Source: Rhodobacterales bacterium
GTDB taxonomy: Bacteria > Pseudomonadota > Alphaproteobacteria > Rhodobacterales > Rhodobacteraceae
Assembly: GCA_002748285.1 (NCBI GenBank)
Contig: PDSA01000028.1
Location: 111,455 to 175,454 of the forward strand
DNA: 64,000 nt
Direction: 5' to 3'
The translations under genes and the position numbers were made by a program. Shown here piece after piece: positions 7,002-15,123 of this stretch (its first letter is position 1; each line of letters starts with the position of its first letter). The notes beneath the pieces were generated by a model that was not told the origin of the DNA, did no database searches, and worked only from the letters and a program-made list of their open reading frames with translations.

Positions 7002-9155
7002 TTACACTTGTTTGAGGTGGAACAGACGGTGGCCATCCAGCCATGTCTCGAAACCGCCAGGCACGACAAAGGTTGTCGCATCTGATTCGATGATCGCGGG
7101 GCCGATGATACGGTTGCCGGGCGTAAGCGCCTCCATCAGGTAAAGCTGTGCATCGGCCCATTTGCCCTTGCGGTAGAACTTGCGCGTGCCGAGGTAAGCC
7201 GACTGGGGCGGCTCGGCGGGGCCTTCCTCTTCCTTCGGAATGTTGGGCTTGGGGATCGGCACGGTGCCGCGCATGATCGCCCCGGTGACCGAATAGCCAA
7301 GCTCGGGCGAGCGGGCCGAAGCGGCATAGACGCGGCCGTATTTGTCGTTGAAGGCGTCGACCAGCTTGTCCCAGTCAGCGGCAGATTTCGCCTTTTCGAT
7401 CGGGCTGTCGATCTCCAGATCGTTGAGCTGGCCGCGATACTGCATCCGGTAGCCCGGCTGAAGCTCGACCTGATCACGGGTGTAGCCGTTGAGCTCGAAC
7501 TCTTCGAGCACCTTTTCGGATAGCTCGTGCCAGGCGTCGTTGACAAGCCGCGCCTCAATCTCTTTGGCGTCATCGCTGGCCACTTCGGCGATGTTGATGT
7601 CGAGCGACTTGTCGTAGCGGTATTCGAAGTCCGCCGCGGCGCAGCCAAAGGCCGAGAACCCCGCAGCCCATGCAGGCACGATGACATCCTCGAAGTCCAT
7701 CCCCTCGGTGTAGCCATAGGTATGGACCGGCCCTGCCCCCCCGTAGGAGAAGCACACGAAGGATGAGGGCGAGTAGCCCTTGCCCGAAATCAGCGCCTTG
7801 AGGTAGTCGCGCAGGTCGCTGTCGAGCAGTTCGATCACCCCGGCGGCGGCTTCCTCGACCGAAATGCCCAGCGGATCGGCGATCTGCTCTTTCATCGCGG
7901 CATAGGCGCGGTCGCGATCCAGTTTGACCTGCCCGCCAAGGAAGTTGTCCGGGTTGAGATAGCCCAGGATGACGTGGCAGTCGGAGATGGTCACCGTGTC
8001 GATGCCGCTCTCGGCCCAGCACACACCCACCCGGTAGCCGGCGCTGTCGGGGCCGAGCTTGATGGCCTTGGTGTAGGGGTCGAGCCGGATGAACGAGCCC
8101 GCGCCCGCACCGACCGAATCGAGCCCCACGAGGGGCAGCGACAGAACCAGCCGCGCCATGTCGGGGTCGTTCTGGATGGTCAGCTCGCCTTGGGTGATGA
8201 GCGCCACATCAAACGAGGTGCCGCCGATGTCGGAACAGGCGATGTTCTTGTAGCCCAGCGTTTCGCCCAGATATTTGGCTCCGATCACCCCGCCGATGGG
8301 GCCGGAAACGATGGTTCGGGCGAGCTCCTTGGCTTTCCACGAGATGGTGCCGCCATGGGTCGCCATGACCCGGATGTCGAACTTGGAGCCGTTCTCCTTG
8401 AACGCGCCGGAGATCTTCTTCAGCGTCTGGCGGCTGGGCTCGGCGGCGAAGGCCTCCAGCACCGTGGTATTGGTGCGGTGGGTTTCCTTGCGCACAGGAT
8501 AGTAGTCGCAGGAGGCAAAGACGGGGATGTCCTTGCCGGATTTCTCGACCTCATCCAGCACAATATCGCGCACGCGGCGCTCGTGGCCGGGGTTCTTGTA
8601 GCTGTGCAGCAGCGAGACCACGATGCCTTCAACACCTTGCGCGATCAGCTCTTTGGCGGCGGTGTGCGCGCCCTCTTCACGCAGTGGAATGACCACATCG
8701 CCGAACATGTCCACCCGCTCCATCACGCCGCGGGTCAGGTGCCGGGGCACCAGCGGCTCGTCGTAATAGTGGGTGTTGAGATGAATGCGGTCCTCATAGG
8801 CCATGCCCAGATAGGCCTGACAGGCGCGGCCCATGCGGTGGAAATCCTCCATCCCCGCATTGACGATCAGGCCAGTTTTCAGGCCCTTGCGCTGCACCAC
8901 GCGGTTGAGCATCGCGGTGCCGGAATACACCCCGGTCTGGATCGACGACAGGGCTTCCTCAAGGCTCAGCCCCCAGTGTTCCAGCCCTTCTCGGCTGGAT
9001 TCGATCAGCCCCCGGGCTTCGTTATCGGGCGTTGATTGCGCTTTGCCGACGACGAATTCCCCATCCGCATCGACAAAGAACGTGTCCGTCATTGTCCCCC
9101 CTGCGTCGATGCCAAGCACCTGCACAGAGCGTTGGTTTTTCTTGTCAAGTGGCAC
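7002..9155 (-). CDS. acxA: Acetone carboxylase beta subunit (HyuA-like ATPase)
   Basis: 717 aa. A GTG start at 9155 is preceded by GGGAGGAG; the reading is open further upstream but without homology, so this start is preferred. It is a hydantoinase-A-type ASKHA-fold subunit that activates bicarbonate and acetone at ATP expense. The phosphate-binding motif GIDAGGTMTDTFF is near residue 15. The ACSDIGGTSFDVALI and FSYGGAGPVHTYG motifs lie in the middle, and the C-terminus ends LDGHRLFHLKQV. Full length and undamaged, in contrast to acxB and acxC downstream. First gene of the acxABC operon, with its own 200-bp leader after acxR. Confidence 0.95.
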   Translation of the reverse strand: MPLDKKNQRSVQVLGIDAGGTMTDTFFVDADGEFVVGKAQSTPDNEARGLIESSREGLEHWGLSLEEALSSIQTGVYSGTAMLNRVVQRKGLKTGLIVNAGMEDFHRMGRACQAYLGMAYEDRIHLNTHYYDEPLVPRHLTRGVMERVDMFGDVVIPLREEGAHTAAKELIAQGVEGIVVSLLHSYKNPGHERRVRDIVLDEVEKSGKDIPVFASCDYYPVRKETHRTNTTVLEAFAAEPSRQTLKKISGAFKENGSKFDIRVMATHGGTISWKAKELARTIVSGPIGGVIGAKYLGETLGYKNIACSDIGGTSFDVALITQGELTIQNDPDMARLVLSLPLVGLDSVGAGAGSFIRLDPYTKAIKLGPDSAGYRVGVCWAESGIDTVTISDCHVILGYLNPDNFLGGQVKLDRDRAYAAMKEQIADPLGISVEEAAAGVIELLDSDLRDYLKALISGKGYSPSSFVCFSYGGAGPVHTYGYTEGMDFEDVIVPAWAAGFSAFGCAAADFEYRYDKSLDINIAEVASDDAKEIEARLVNDAWHELSEKVLEEFELNGYTRDQVELQPGYRMQYRGQLNDLEIDSPIEKAKSAADWDKLVDAFNDKYGRVYAASARSPELGYSVTGAIMRGTVPIPKPNIPKEEEGPAEPPQSAYLGTRKFYRKGKWADAQLYLMEALTPGNRIIGPAIIESDATTFVVPGGFETWLDGHRLFHLKQV

Positions 9156-9235
9156 GAAAAACTCCTCCCTTGGTTTTGGCCGTCCCGGATTTGGAACTGG
9201 CTGACCACCAGTCTGCCCTATAGCCGTGGGGTGGA

Positions 9236-9277
9236 TTTGTCCGATGATCGTGCGGGCTGACGGACATTCTGCGGACA
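9236..9277. promoter_or_regulatory. Candidate operator upstream of acxA
   Basis: CGGACA occurs twice in direct orientation at 9261-9266 and 9272-9277 (start-to-start spacing 11 bp, one helical turn), and an inverted half-site TGTCCG lies at 9238-9243. Another TGTCCG lies at 11255-11260 in front of acxR. Binding by AcxR is inference. No sigma-54 promoter (GG/GC elements) was seen in this leader. Confidence 0.35.
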
Positions 9278-9339
9278 CAAGAAATCCGGCGGCCGAACAA
9301 ACGGAAAAGAACACGCCCGGGGCGCGGAAGGGCATAGAC

Positions 9340-9355
9340 CCGCACCGCTGTGCGG
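9340..9355 (-). terminator. Hairpin directly after acxR
   Basis: CCGCAC-cgct-GTGCGG, a perfect 6-bp stem beginning one base beyond the acxR stop. No T-run follows, so it may be an mRNA-end stabiliser or weak terminator rather than a strong intrinsic terminator. Confidence 0.35.
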
Positions 9356-9356
9356 A

Positions 9357-11156
9357 TCAGCTTCGCGCGCGGGAGACGCCGTAGCTGTCCATTTTCAGAT
9401 AAAGGGTCGAACGGGCGATGCCCAGACGGCGCGCGGTGCGGGTCAGGTTGCCACCCTCGGCTTCGACAGCGGCCAAAATCTGTGCCCGTTCCACGTCGCG
9501 CAGGGTTTCCACACCCCGGCTGTGGCCGCTCTCCAGATATTCCGGCGGCAAGGTTGCCTCGTCGATCAGGCCGTTGGGCGATAGGGCATCAAGTGCCGCG
9601 ACAAGATTGCGCATCTCGCGCAGGTTGCCCGGCCAAGCATGTTGCTTCAGGCGTGCGACCGCCGAGGACGTGAACCGCAACTGCCGCCCGCCATCCTCTG
9701 CTGCGTGGCGGCGGATCATCTCGCGCAACAGGGGCTCGATTTCGTCGCGGCGCGCGCGCAGAGGCGGAATTTCGAGCCGCGCCCCAGCGATCCGGTAGTA
9801 AAGATCGCACCGGAAACGGCCCTCGGCCATTTCGTGATAAAGGTGCCGGGTGGACAGCGCGATAACCCGTGCGCCCATATCCGTGGTGTGTTCGACAAGG
9901 CCAAGCAAGAGCTTTTGCAAGTCCTCGGACATGGCACCGGGGGAATTGAGGCACAGCACTCCGTGGCGTTCGAACCGGCCAGAGGCAATATAGTCGCGCA
10001 GTTTTTCTTCGGTCAGTTCCGCACAGTCGATCAGGTCGAACGGGGTGTCGGCATCGGGTCCGGCACGATGAATGGCCCGTGCAAGAAAGGTCTTGCCGGT
10101 GCCGGTCTCACCCTCGATAAGAACCGAAATGGACACGGGGGCAAGGCGCTGAGCCTGACCGCACACTCTGAAAATGGCGTCACCCGTCCGGCCGATTCGG
10201 GCAAGCTCGGCACCGGGATCGGCCTTCAAAGGCGGCGGGCGCCGCAAAGAGATCATCACTCCGATGGCTCCGTCCGCGTTGCCGACGACCTCAAGATCGG
10301 TGCCGGGCATGCAGTTCGACAGCGCCTCGGCAATGGTGTCGGGAGCCTGATCGATCAACTCGGGAATGCGCGTGCGCAAAGTCCGCAAGCCGGCATCGTC
10401 TTCGCAAAAGCGGGTGAAATCACTGGTGGCAAAAACATCGACCCCCGCCCGGTCCATCACCAGCGTCGGATCATTGCCCCGCCGAAGCTGCGCAATGTGG
10501 AACCGCTCCAGAAGGCGCTCGCGCTCGCGCGCATGCATCCGGCGCAGTTCGGCTTCGATTTGCAGGGCCAGAGCGGCTGACAGAGCGGCGGCATTGCGGT
10601 GCTCGTTGCCCCTGCTCCACGAGATGTCCACCACCCCCAGAACCAGATCAGAGCTCGGGTCGCGCACGGGGGTGGCGGCACAGTTCCAGCGTTGAATTTC
10701 CTCGCAAAAATGCTCCGCCTCGCGGATCACGACCGAACGGCGCAGGTGCAGCGCGGTGCCGATGGCGTTGGTGCCAATGGCCGATTCAGCCCAGTTGCCG
10801 CCGATATGCAGGTGGTTTTCCTGTCCCCGCTCCAGCGTCTCCCGGTCACCCACCGCATCGACCACAACACCGGCGCGATCGCACAGCATCAGGATACTGC
10901 CCGTGTCACTCAGAAGCCGCCCGGCATGGTCCAGCGCCCGCCGTGCCCCCAGACGCAGCCGGCGCGACAGAGCCTGCTGGGTAAGAAGCTGTTCATCGGC
11001 CAGAACCGGGGCCCGCTTGCGCCGTAAGACAGGATACCGGGAGGAACGCTGCCAGCTGTGCAGCACATCGTCCCGGATCTGCGGCGGAATGCGTCCGACC
11101 GCCAGAAAATTTTCCCAATCTGTCTTATCCAGACGATACGGCATCTTCTCTCTCAC
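9357..11156 (-). CDS. acxR: AcoR/AcxR-type transcriptional activator lacking the sigma-54 contact loop
   Basis: 599 aa. Domains: N-terminal region and GAF-type sensor (residues ~60-210), linker, AAA+ domain (~325-530) and Fis-type helix-turn-helix (560-590, GGNLTRTARRLGIARSTLYLKM). Walker A is intact (GETGTGKT, 349-356). Between Walker A and the expected Walker B the GAFTGA loop is absent: the chain goes FDLIDCAELTEEKLRDYIASGRFERHGVL. The Walker B acids are also replaced (GVLCLNSPGAM). The arginine-finger (FRCDLYYRI) and sensor II (WPGNLREMRN) regions are retained. Such a protein cannot remodel sigma-54 RNA polymerase in the usual way. Rhodobacter capsulatus NtrC also lacks GAFTGA and works with the housekeeping sigma factor. 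It probably controls acxABC. Confidence 0.85.
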   Translation of the reverse strand: MREKMPYRLDKTDWENFLAVGRIPPQIRDDVLHSWQRSSRYPVLRRKRAPVLADEQLLTQQALSRRLRLGARRALDHAGRLLSDTGSILMLCDRAGVVVDAVGDRETLERGQENHLHIGGNWAESAIGTNAIGTALHLRRSVVIREAEHFCEEIQRWNCAATPVRDPSSDLVLGVVDISWSRGNEHRNAAALSAALALQIEAELRRMHARERERLLERFHIAQLRRGNDPTLVMDRAGVDVFATSDFTRFCEDDAGLRTLRTRIPELIDQAPDTIAEALSNCMPGTDLEVVGNADGAIGVMISLRRPPPLKADPGAELARIGRTGDAIFRVCGQAQRLAPVSISVLIEGETGTGKTFLARAIHRAGPDADTPFDLIDCAELTEEKLRDYIASGRFERHGVLCLNSPGAMSEDLQKLLLGLVEHTTDMGARVIALSTRHLYHEMAEGRFRCDLYYRIAGARLEIPPLRARRDEIEPLLREMIRRHAAEDGGRQLRFTSSAVARLKQHAWPGNLREMRNLVAALDALSPNGLIDEATLPPEYLESGHSRGVETLRDVERAQILAAVEAEGGNLTRTARRLGIARSTLYLKMDSYGVSRARS

Positions 11157-11320
11157 ATCTCCCCGTCGAAAGGCCGCCCGGCTAAAATATCAATGGCAAA
11201 CGCAAGGCAGCGCCTTAAGTTTAACAAGAGTAGCAAAAAGTTTGAACAAATTGTGTCCGATTTTTAGACAGTGGAAATTATTTGCCGATAATGCGACCCT
11301 TGCTTTCCTCCCGGATTTTA

Positions 11321-11520
11321 TGTCAGCCTGCCAAGGAAAGCCCAAGGCCAAGGAGCATCCGGGCGGCACGATTGGCCTGTCGATGCATGTGCTTGCGGCT
11401 ATGCAGGTCGCGCAAACGGCTGGCGGGATGCAGCAGCCCGGCACCGAACTGGCCCGCATCTTCAACATGGGCGGCCCGGGCGTCGCCAAACATTGCTCTA
11501 TTCTGGAGGTCCGGACATGA
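11321..11520 (+). pseudogene. Thiolase C-terminal remnant
   Basis: An open plus-strand frame covers HPGGTIGLSMHVLAAMQ ... GTELARIFNMGGPGVAKHCSILEV and stops at 11520. This resembles the C-terminal ~60 residues of SCP2-type thiolases (GGTIGLSMH, FNMGG...N/K..SILE), but the N-terminal ~330 residues, including the active-site Cys, are absent: upstream is the acxR leader. The stop overlaps the ATG of the ligase gene (ATGA), as expected for an old thiolase-ligase operon. A thiolase would split acetoacetyl-CoA, the expected next step of acetone use. The family call is from memory of the motif, so moderate certainty. Confidence 0.55.
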
Positions 11521-13034
11521 ACCCGGCACAATGGCTTGAACGCACGGCTCTCATTCACCCGGCCCGGCCTGCGCTTTTGTCCGGCAGCCGCGTGGTGGCG
11601 GACTATGCCACGTTCCGAAACCGGGCGGCGGCACTTGGCCGCGGACTTCAGGCGCGGGGGATCGGCAAGGGAGACCGGGTCGTAATCTTCATGCAAAACT
11701 GCCCTCAGTATCTGGAATGCCTCTATGGCATCTGGTTCGCCGGAGCCGTTGCAGTGCCGGTCAACGGCAAGCTCCACCAAAAGGAAGCGCTCTCGATCAT
11801 CCGCAATGCGCAGGCCTCTCTGGTGTTTTCGGATGCAACCCACAGCACGCCGCTTGGCGCGGTTGGCGGGACCGGAGACCCGGAGATCATGGACGTCGGC
11901 ACGTCCAGGTTTGCGGCGCTCTGCGCGGGTGATCCGCTCGACACTCCGGTTGCGCTGGACGGCGATGATCTGGTCTGGCTGTTCTACACTTCGGGCACGA
12001 CAGGCCGCCCCAAGGGGGTGATGCTGACTGCGGGCAACCTCTCGGCGATGGCCCACAGCTATTTCGCCGACATCGAGCGCGTGACCGAAGACGACGCCAT
12101 CCTCTATGCTGCGCCCATGTCCCACGGCGCGGGCATCTACAACTTCATGTTCGTGATGAATGCCGCCCGGCATGTCATCCCCGAAAGCGGCGGGTTCGAG
12201 CCGGAAGAGATCTTCCGTCTGGGGCGCGCAGTGGGCAATATCTCGATGTTCGCGGCCCCAACCATGGTGCGGCGTATGGTTGATTGCGCCTTGGCCGGGG
12301 AGCATGACGGGACCGGCCTGCGCACAGTGGTTTATGCGGGCGGCCCGATGTATGAGGCCGACATCCTGCAAGCGGTCGAGGTGCTTGGTGCGCGCTTCGT
12401 GCAGATTTACGGACAGGGAGAATGCCCCATGTCCATCACTGTGCTGCCGCGCGAGATGGTGACCGACCGCCGCCATCCCCGCTGGCGTGCGCGGCTGAAC
12501 TCGGTCGGTTATACGCAAAGCCACGTCCAGGTTGCGATCTGCGACGACGACGGCAACAGCCTGCCATATGACCAGATCGGCGAGATCATGGTCCGCGGCG
12601 CGCCGGTCATGGCGGGCTATTGGCAAAACCCCGAGGCCACGGCTGAGACGATCCGCAACGGCTGGCTGCGCACCGGCGATGTGGGCAGTCTGGATGCCGA
12701 GGGGTTCCTGACCCTGCGGGACCGCTCCAAGGATGTGATCATCTCGGGCGGCTCCAACATCTACCCGCGCGAGGTCGAGGAACTGTTGCTGCAACATGAG
12801 GCAGTCAGCGAGGTGGCCGTCATCGGCGCGAAGGATGCGGAGTGGGGCGAAATCGTGGTTGCCTTTGTCGTCGCCCGGACGGGTGCTGCCGTCACGGAAC
12901 AGGATCTGGACGCCTATTGCATCGACAATATCGCCCGTTTCAAACGCCCCAAGATCTACCGCTTCGTATCCGAGCTGCCAAAGAACAATTACGGCAAAGT
13001 CCTGAAAACCGACCTGCGGCGCGGTTTTGACTGA
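11517..13034 (+). CDS. AMP-dependent acyl-CoA synthetase/ligase
   Basis: 505 aa, ANL superfamily: acid + ATP + CoA to acyl-CoA + AMP + PPi. ATG at 11517 follows GGAGGT. The phosphate loop is YTSGTTGRPKGV, the A5 region QIYGQGECPMS replaces the more common YG.TE, the hinge motif is GWLRTGDVG, and the catalytic lysine motif is PKNNYGKVLK near the C-terminus. It overlaps the thiolase remnant by 4 bp and lies divergent from acxR. Acetoacetate activation would fit the neighbourhood, but the sequence is of the general medium-chain/FadD-like type and the substrate cannot be read from it. Complete and undamaged. Confidence 0.85.
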   Translation: MNPAQWLERTALIHPARPALLSGSRVVADYATFRNRAAALGRGLQARGIGKGDRVVIFMQNCPQYLECLYGIWFAGAVAVPVNGKLHQKEALSIIRNAQASLVFSDATHSTPLGAVGGTGDPEIMDVGTSRFAALCAGDPLDTPVALDGDDLVWLFYTSGTTGRPKGVMLTAGNLSAMAHSYFADIERVTEDDAILYAAPMSHGAGIYNFMFVMNAARHVIPESGGFEPEEIFRLGRAVGNISMFAAPTMVRRMVDCALAGEHDGTGLRTVVYAGGPMYEADILQAVEVLGARFVQIYGQGECPMSITVLPREMVTDRRHPRWRARLNSVGYTQSHVQVAICDDDGNSLPYDQIGEIMVRGAPVMAGYWQNPEATAETIRNGWLRTGDVGSLDAEGFLTLRDRSKDVIISGGSNIYPREVEELLLQHEAVSEVAVIGAKDAEWGEIVVAFVVARTGAAVTEQDLDAYCIDNIARFKRPKIYRFVSELPKNNYGKVLKTDLRRGFD

Positions 13035-13579
13035 CACGTCGCTTTGAAAACGCCGGTCCGGGGCATGCCTCGCCACACCTTTAGGAAAGCCCTCCGCCGG
13101 TTTGGCAAAGATCGCGATGTGAGGGAAAGCTCGTAACTTATCTTTGAAATGCGGTAGCATGAAAGGAAAACCGGATGCAGCCCTTTGCGGAATTTGAAAC
13201 ACTCTCTACCTGAGTGCGCACAGACACCGCACGGTGTCGAAAATAGCCTTACAATCATTGGATAAACCTTGTTTTCCAGCACGTTCTCAAAACCAGTAGC
13301 ACGGTAAAATCTGTTGCAAAGCAACGGGTTGTCTGTCGCGTGTGGCCGACCTTTTATCTCGCATTCCTCAAACCGTCCTGCTTGCGGGTTACGATACCCC
13401 CGCCACTGCCGCCGATTGTCCGAAAGCTTATGAAAGGGTGAATTGAGAAGAATGGCCGCCAAAACTGGGGGCACCTCATCCAGATGAGAGATAAAGCCCG
13501 AAGCTGTTTGAGGCTTTTTGAATGCAGTCCAACAAATTGAACCGCTAAAAGCTGCAAGCGACAGGTTCAATTCTGCCAT
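12989..13579 (-). CDS. Hypothetical protein, doubtful
   Basis: 196-codon reading in the gap between the ligase and the lipoprotein gene, starting ATG 13579 with GGAGC upstream. The N-terminal ~115 residues have a protein-like composition (for instance FEECEIKGRPHATDNPLLCNRFYRATGFENVL), whereas the C-terminal part, overlapping the ligase end, is Arg/Ser-rich as in shadow frames. No family recognised. It may be a decayed gene whose true end is near 13200. The rest of 13035-13763 shows nothing I can support. Confidence 0.3.
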   Translation of the reverse strand: MAELNLSLAAFSGSICWTAFKKPQTASGFISHLDEVPPVLAAILLNSPFHKLSDNRRQWRGYRNPQAGRFEECEIKGRPHATDNPLLCNRFYRATGFENVLENKVYPMIVRLFSTPCGVCAHSGRECFKFRKGLHPVFLSCYRISKISYELSLTSRSLPNRRRAFLKVWRGMPRTGVFKATCQSKPRRRSVFRTLP

Positions 13580-13763
13580 CTGATGCGCTCCGTCAGGTTG
13601 GTGTCAGCTTGGCGCGTTATGCACTCCATATCTCTGGAATCAGTTCCCAGACCCGCAGGTCTGAGGAAGCTGAGAGTCAGAGGCAAATACGAGTGGAATG
13701 ATCGTGACGCGTTGAGGCAGGCTGCCTGCCATAGATGTCACGCCAATAGGAAAGTCGGAAAAA

Positions 13764-15029
13764 GTGAACAAATTCTCAATTGCAGCAATCTTGATCAGTG
13801 GCGTTGCGCTCGCAGCATGTGGCGGTGGCGGCGAGACAAGCCGGGGGCCGACCACCCCCGACCCTGTGACTCCAACGCCAACACCGGGCCCCAAACCCAC
13901 GATCACCAACCCCAACTACACCCGCTATATCGAGCCCGCCGCGATCAAGCGCGATCTGAGCGGTCTGGCGTCGGTTTACCGCAAGAATTATCATAAATTT
14001 CTGGAATATAAGGCCCCCAACGGCAAGCCCATCCGCCTTGTCGCAACCAATGACATCAGCGACGAGCAACTTTTGCGCTCTTACAACATCCTGTCCTTTT
14101 ACCTGAGCGATGTTCCGGGCAGCAAATACGGCAAGAGGAAAGCTGCCGTTGCAAACCAGATGGCAAACAGCGGTGCCGTGCTGGTCATGGCTGGGGGTGC
14201 CGATGGCGCGAGCCCGATCAAAACCAGTGCGCTGGCGGGGCAGCCGCTTTATCAGCTTGAATTTCCGGCCGCCGGCACCAAGGCCTATCTGGAAAGCGAC
14301 TATGATCAGCGTGATGCCGGATTTGAGGAAATCTTTCACATGGTGCATGACAACGGGATCGGCACCAAATACACCCCCGGCGTTCTGAAATCCACCTATC
14401 AGAGCGACATCACCAAGGCGATGGAAAACGCCTATGCCAAAGGCATCTGGAAGCCTGATCGTGCCACCTATGATGAGTGGAAGAAAGAAGGCAGTCTTGA
14501 GCAGGAATATATCGCCTCGGTGATTGACAGCTATTATGGCTATTGGGGCGCATGGACCGGAGGCACCGGGGGGATGTGGGGGCTTTACAAGCCCAAAACC
14601 CGCGCCGATGTCAAACGGCTGGATCCGCAGGGGGCCAAGATTGTCGAGGATTTCCTGGCCAAAGACCTGACCTATATGGCGCGGATCGACCCCAATTTCA
14701 AAGGCACGTTCAAGATGGCCTTTGATGCCAGTGCGCCCTATACGCACAAATCGCAATATCTGAACAATGCGCGGCTGCTGGGCAGCAATGATGCCAACCT
14801 GATCGGCAATGATCGCGATAACATTCTGATGGGCAATGCCGGGCGCAACACGATTGACGGGCGCGGCGGCATGGATGTTGTGCAATATACCGAGCTGTCC
14901 AAATTCTACGAGATCAGAAACGAGGCCGCCAAAACGATTGTGTCCTCTCTGAGACGCCCCAATGATGTGGATACGCTGATCAATGTCGAGATCATTCGTT
15001 TCCCCGACAAGGATGTGAAAATCCCGTAA
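13764..15029 (+). CDS. Lipoprotein with RTX-like C-terminal repeats; probable Slam cargo
   Basis: 421 aa, GTG start at 13764. The signal peptide ends in the lipobox LAAC, with lipidated Cys19, then Gly4 and a Thr/Pro-rich tether (to residue ~48). The core (50-335) has no family I recognise. Residues 188-196 (EEIFHMVHD) place two Glu and two His close together and could form a metal site; this is speculative. Residues 339-372 contain degenerate glycine-aspartate nonapeptides (GSNDANLIGNDRDNILMGN, then IDGRGGMDVV) like calcium-binding RTX repeats. The next gene encodes a Slam-type outer-membrane protein, and Slam genes are commonly adjacent to the lipoprotein they deliver to the surface. Surface exposure is thus inferred. 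Confidence 0.75.
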   Translation: MNKFSIAAILISGVALAACGGGGETSRGPTTPDPVTPTPTPGPKPTITNPNYTRYIEPAAIKRDLSGLASVYRKNYHKFLEYKAPNGKPIRLVATNDISDEQLLRSYNILSFYLSDVPGSKYGKRKAAVANQMANSGAVLVMAGGADGASPIKTSALAGQPLYQLEFPAAGTKAYLESDYDQRDAGFEEIFHMVHDNGIGTKYTPGVLKSTYQSDITKAMENAYAKGIWKPDRATYDEWKKEGSLEQEYIASVIDSYYGYWGAWTGGTGGMWGLYKPKTRADVKRLDPQGAKIVEDFLAKDLTYMARIDPNFKGTFKMAFDASAPYTHKSQYLNNARLLGSNDANLIGNDRDNILMGNAGRNTIDGRGGMDVVQYTELSKFYEIRNEAAKTIVSSLRRPNDVDTLINVEIIRFPDKDVKIP

Positions 15030-15123
15030 GCGGACAAACCCGTTATGCCTGAAACAGATGCCAGCAGCGCTCATTTGGCGGTGCTGGCCCCACAGTCCTG
15101 ACCTCAACACATTGGAAACGACC

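Noticed and set aside
9156..9356. Search for a sigma-54 (-24/-12) promoter upstream of acxA
   Set aside because: No TGGC-N7-TTGC-like element on the minus strand; consistent with the activator lacking the sigma-54 contact loop.
11190..13202. 670-codon minus-strand open frame across the acyl-CoA ligase gene
   Set aside because: Complete antisense overlap with a well-conserved gene; composition (His, Arg, Gly-rich) is typical of the mirror frame of GC-rich coding DNA; no domain.
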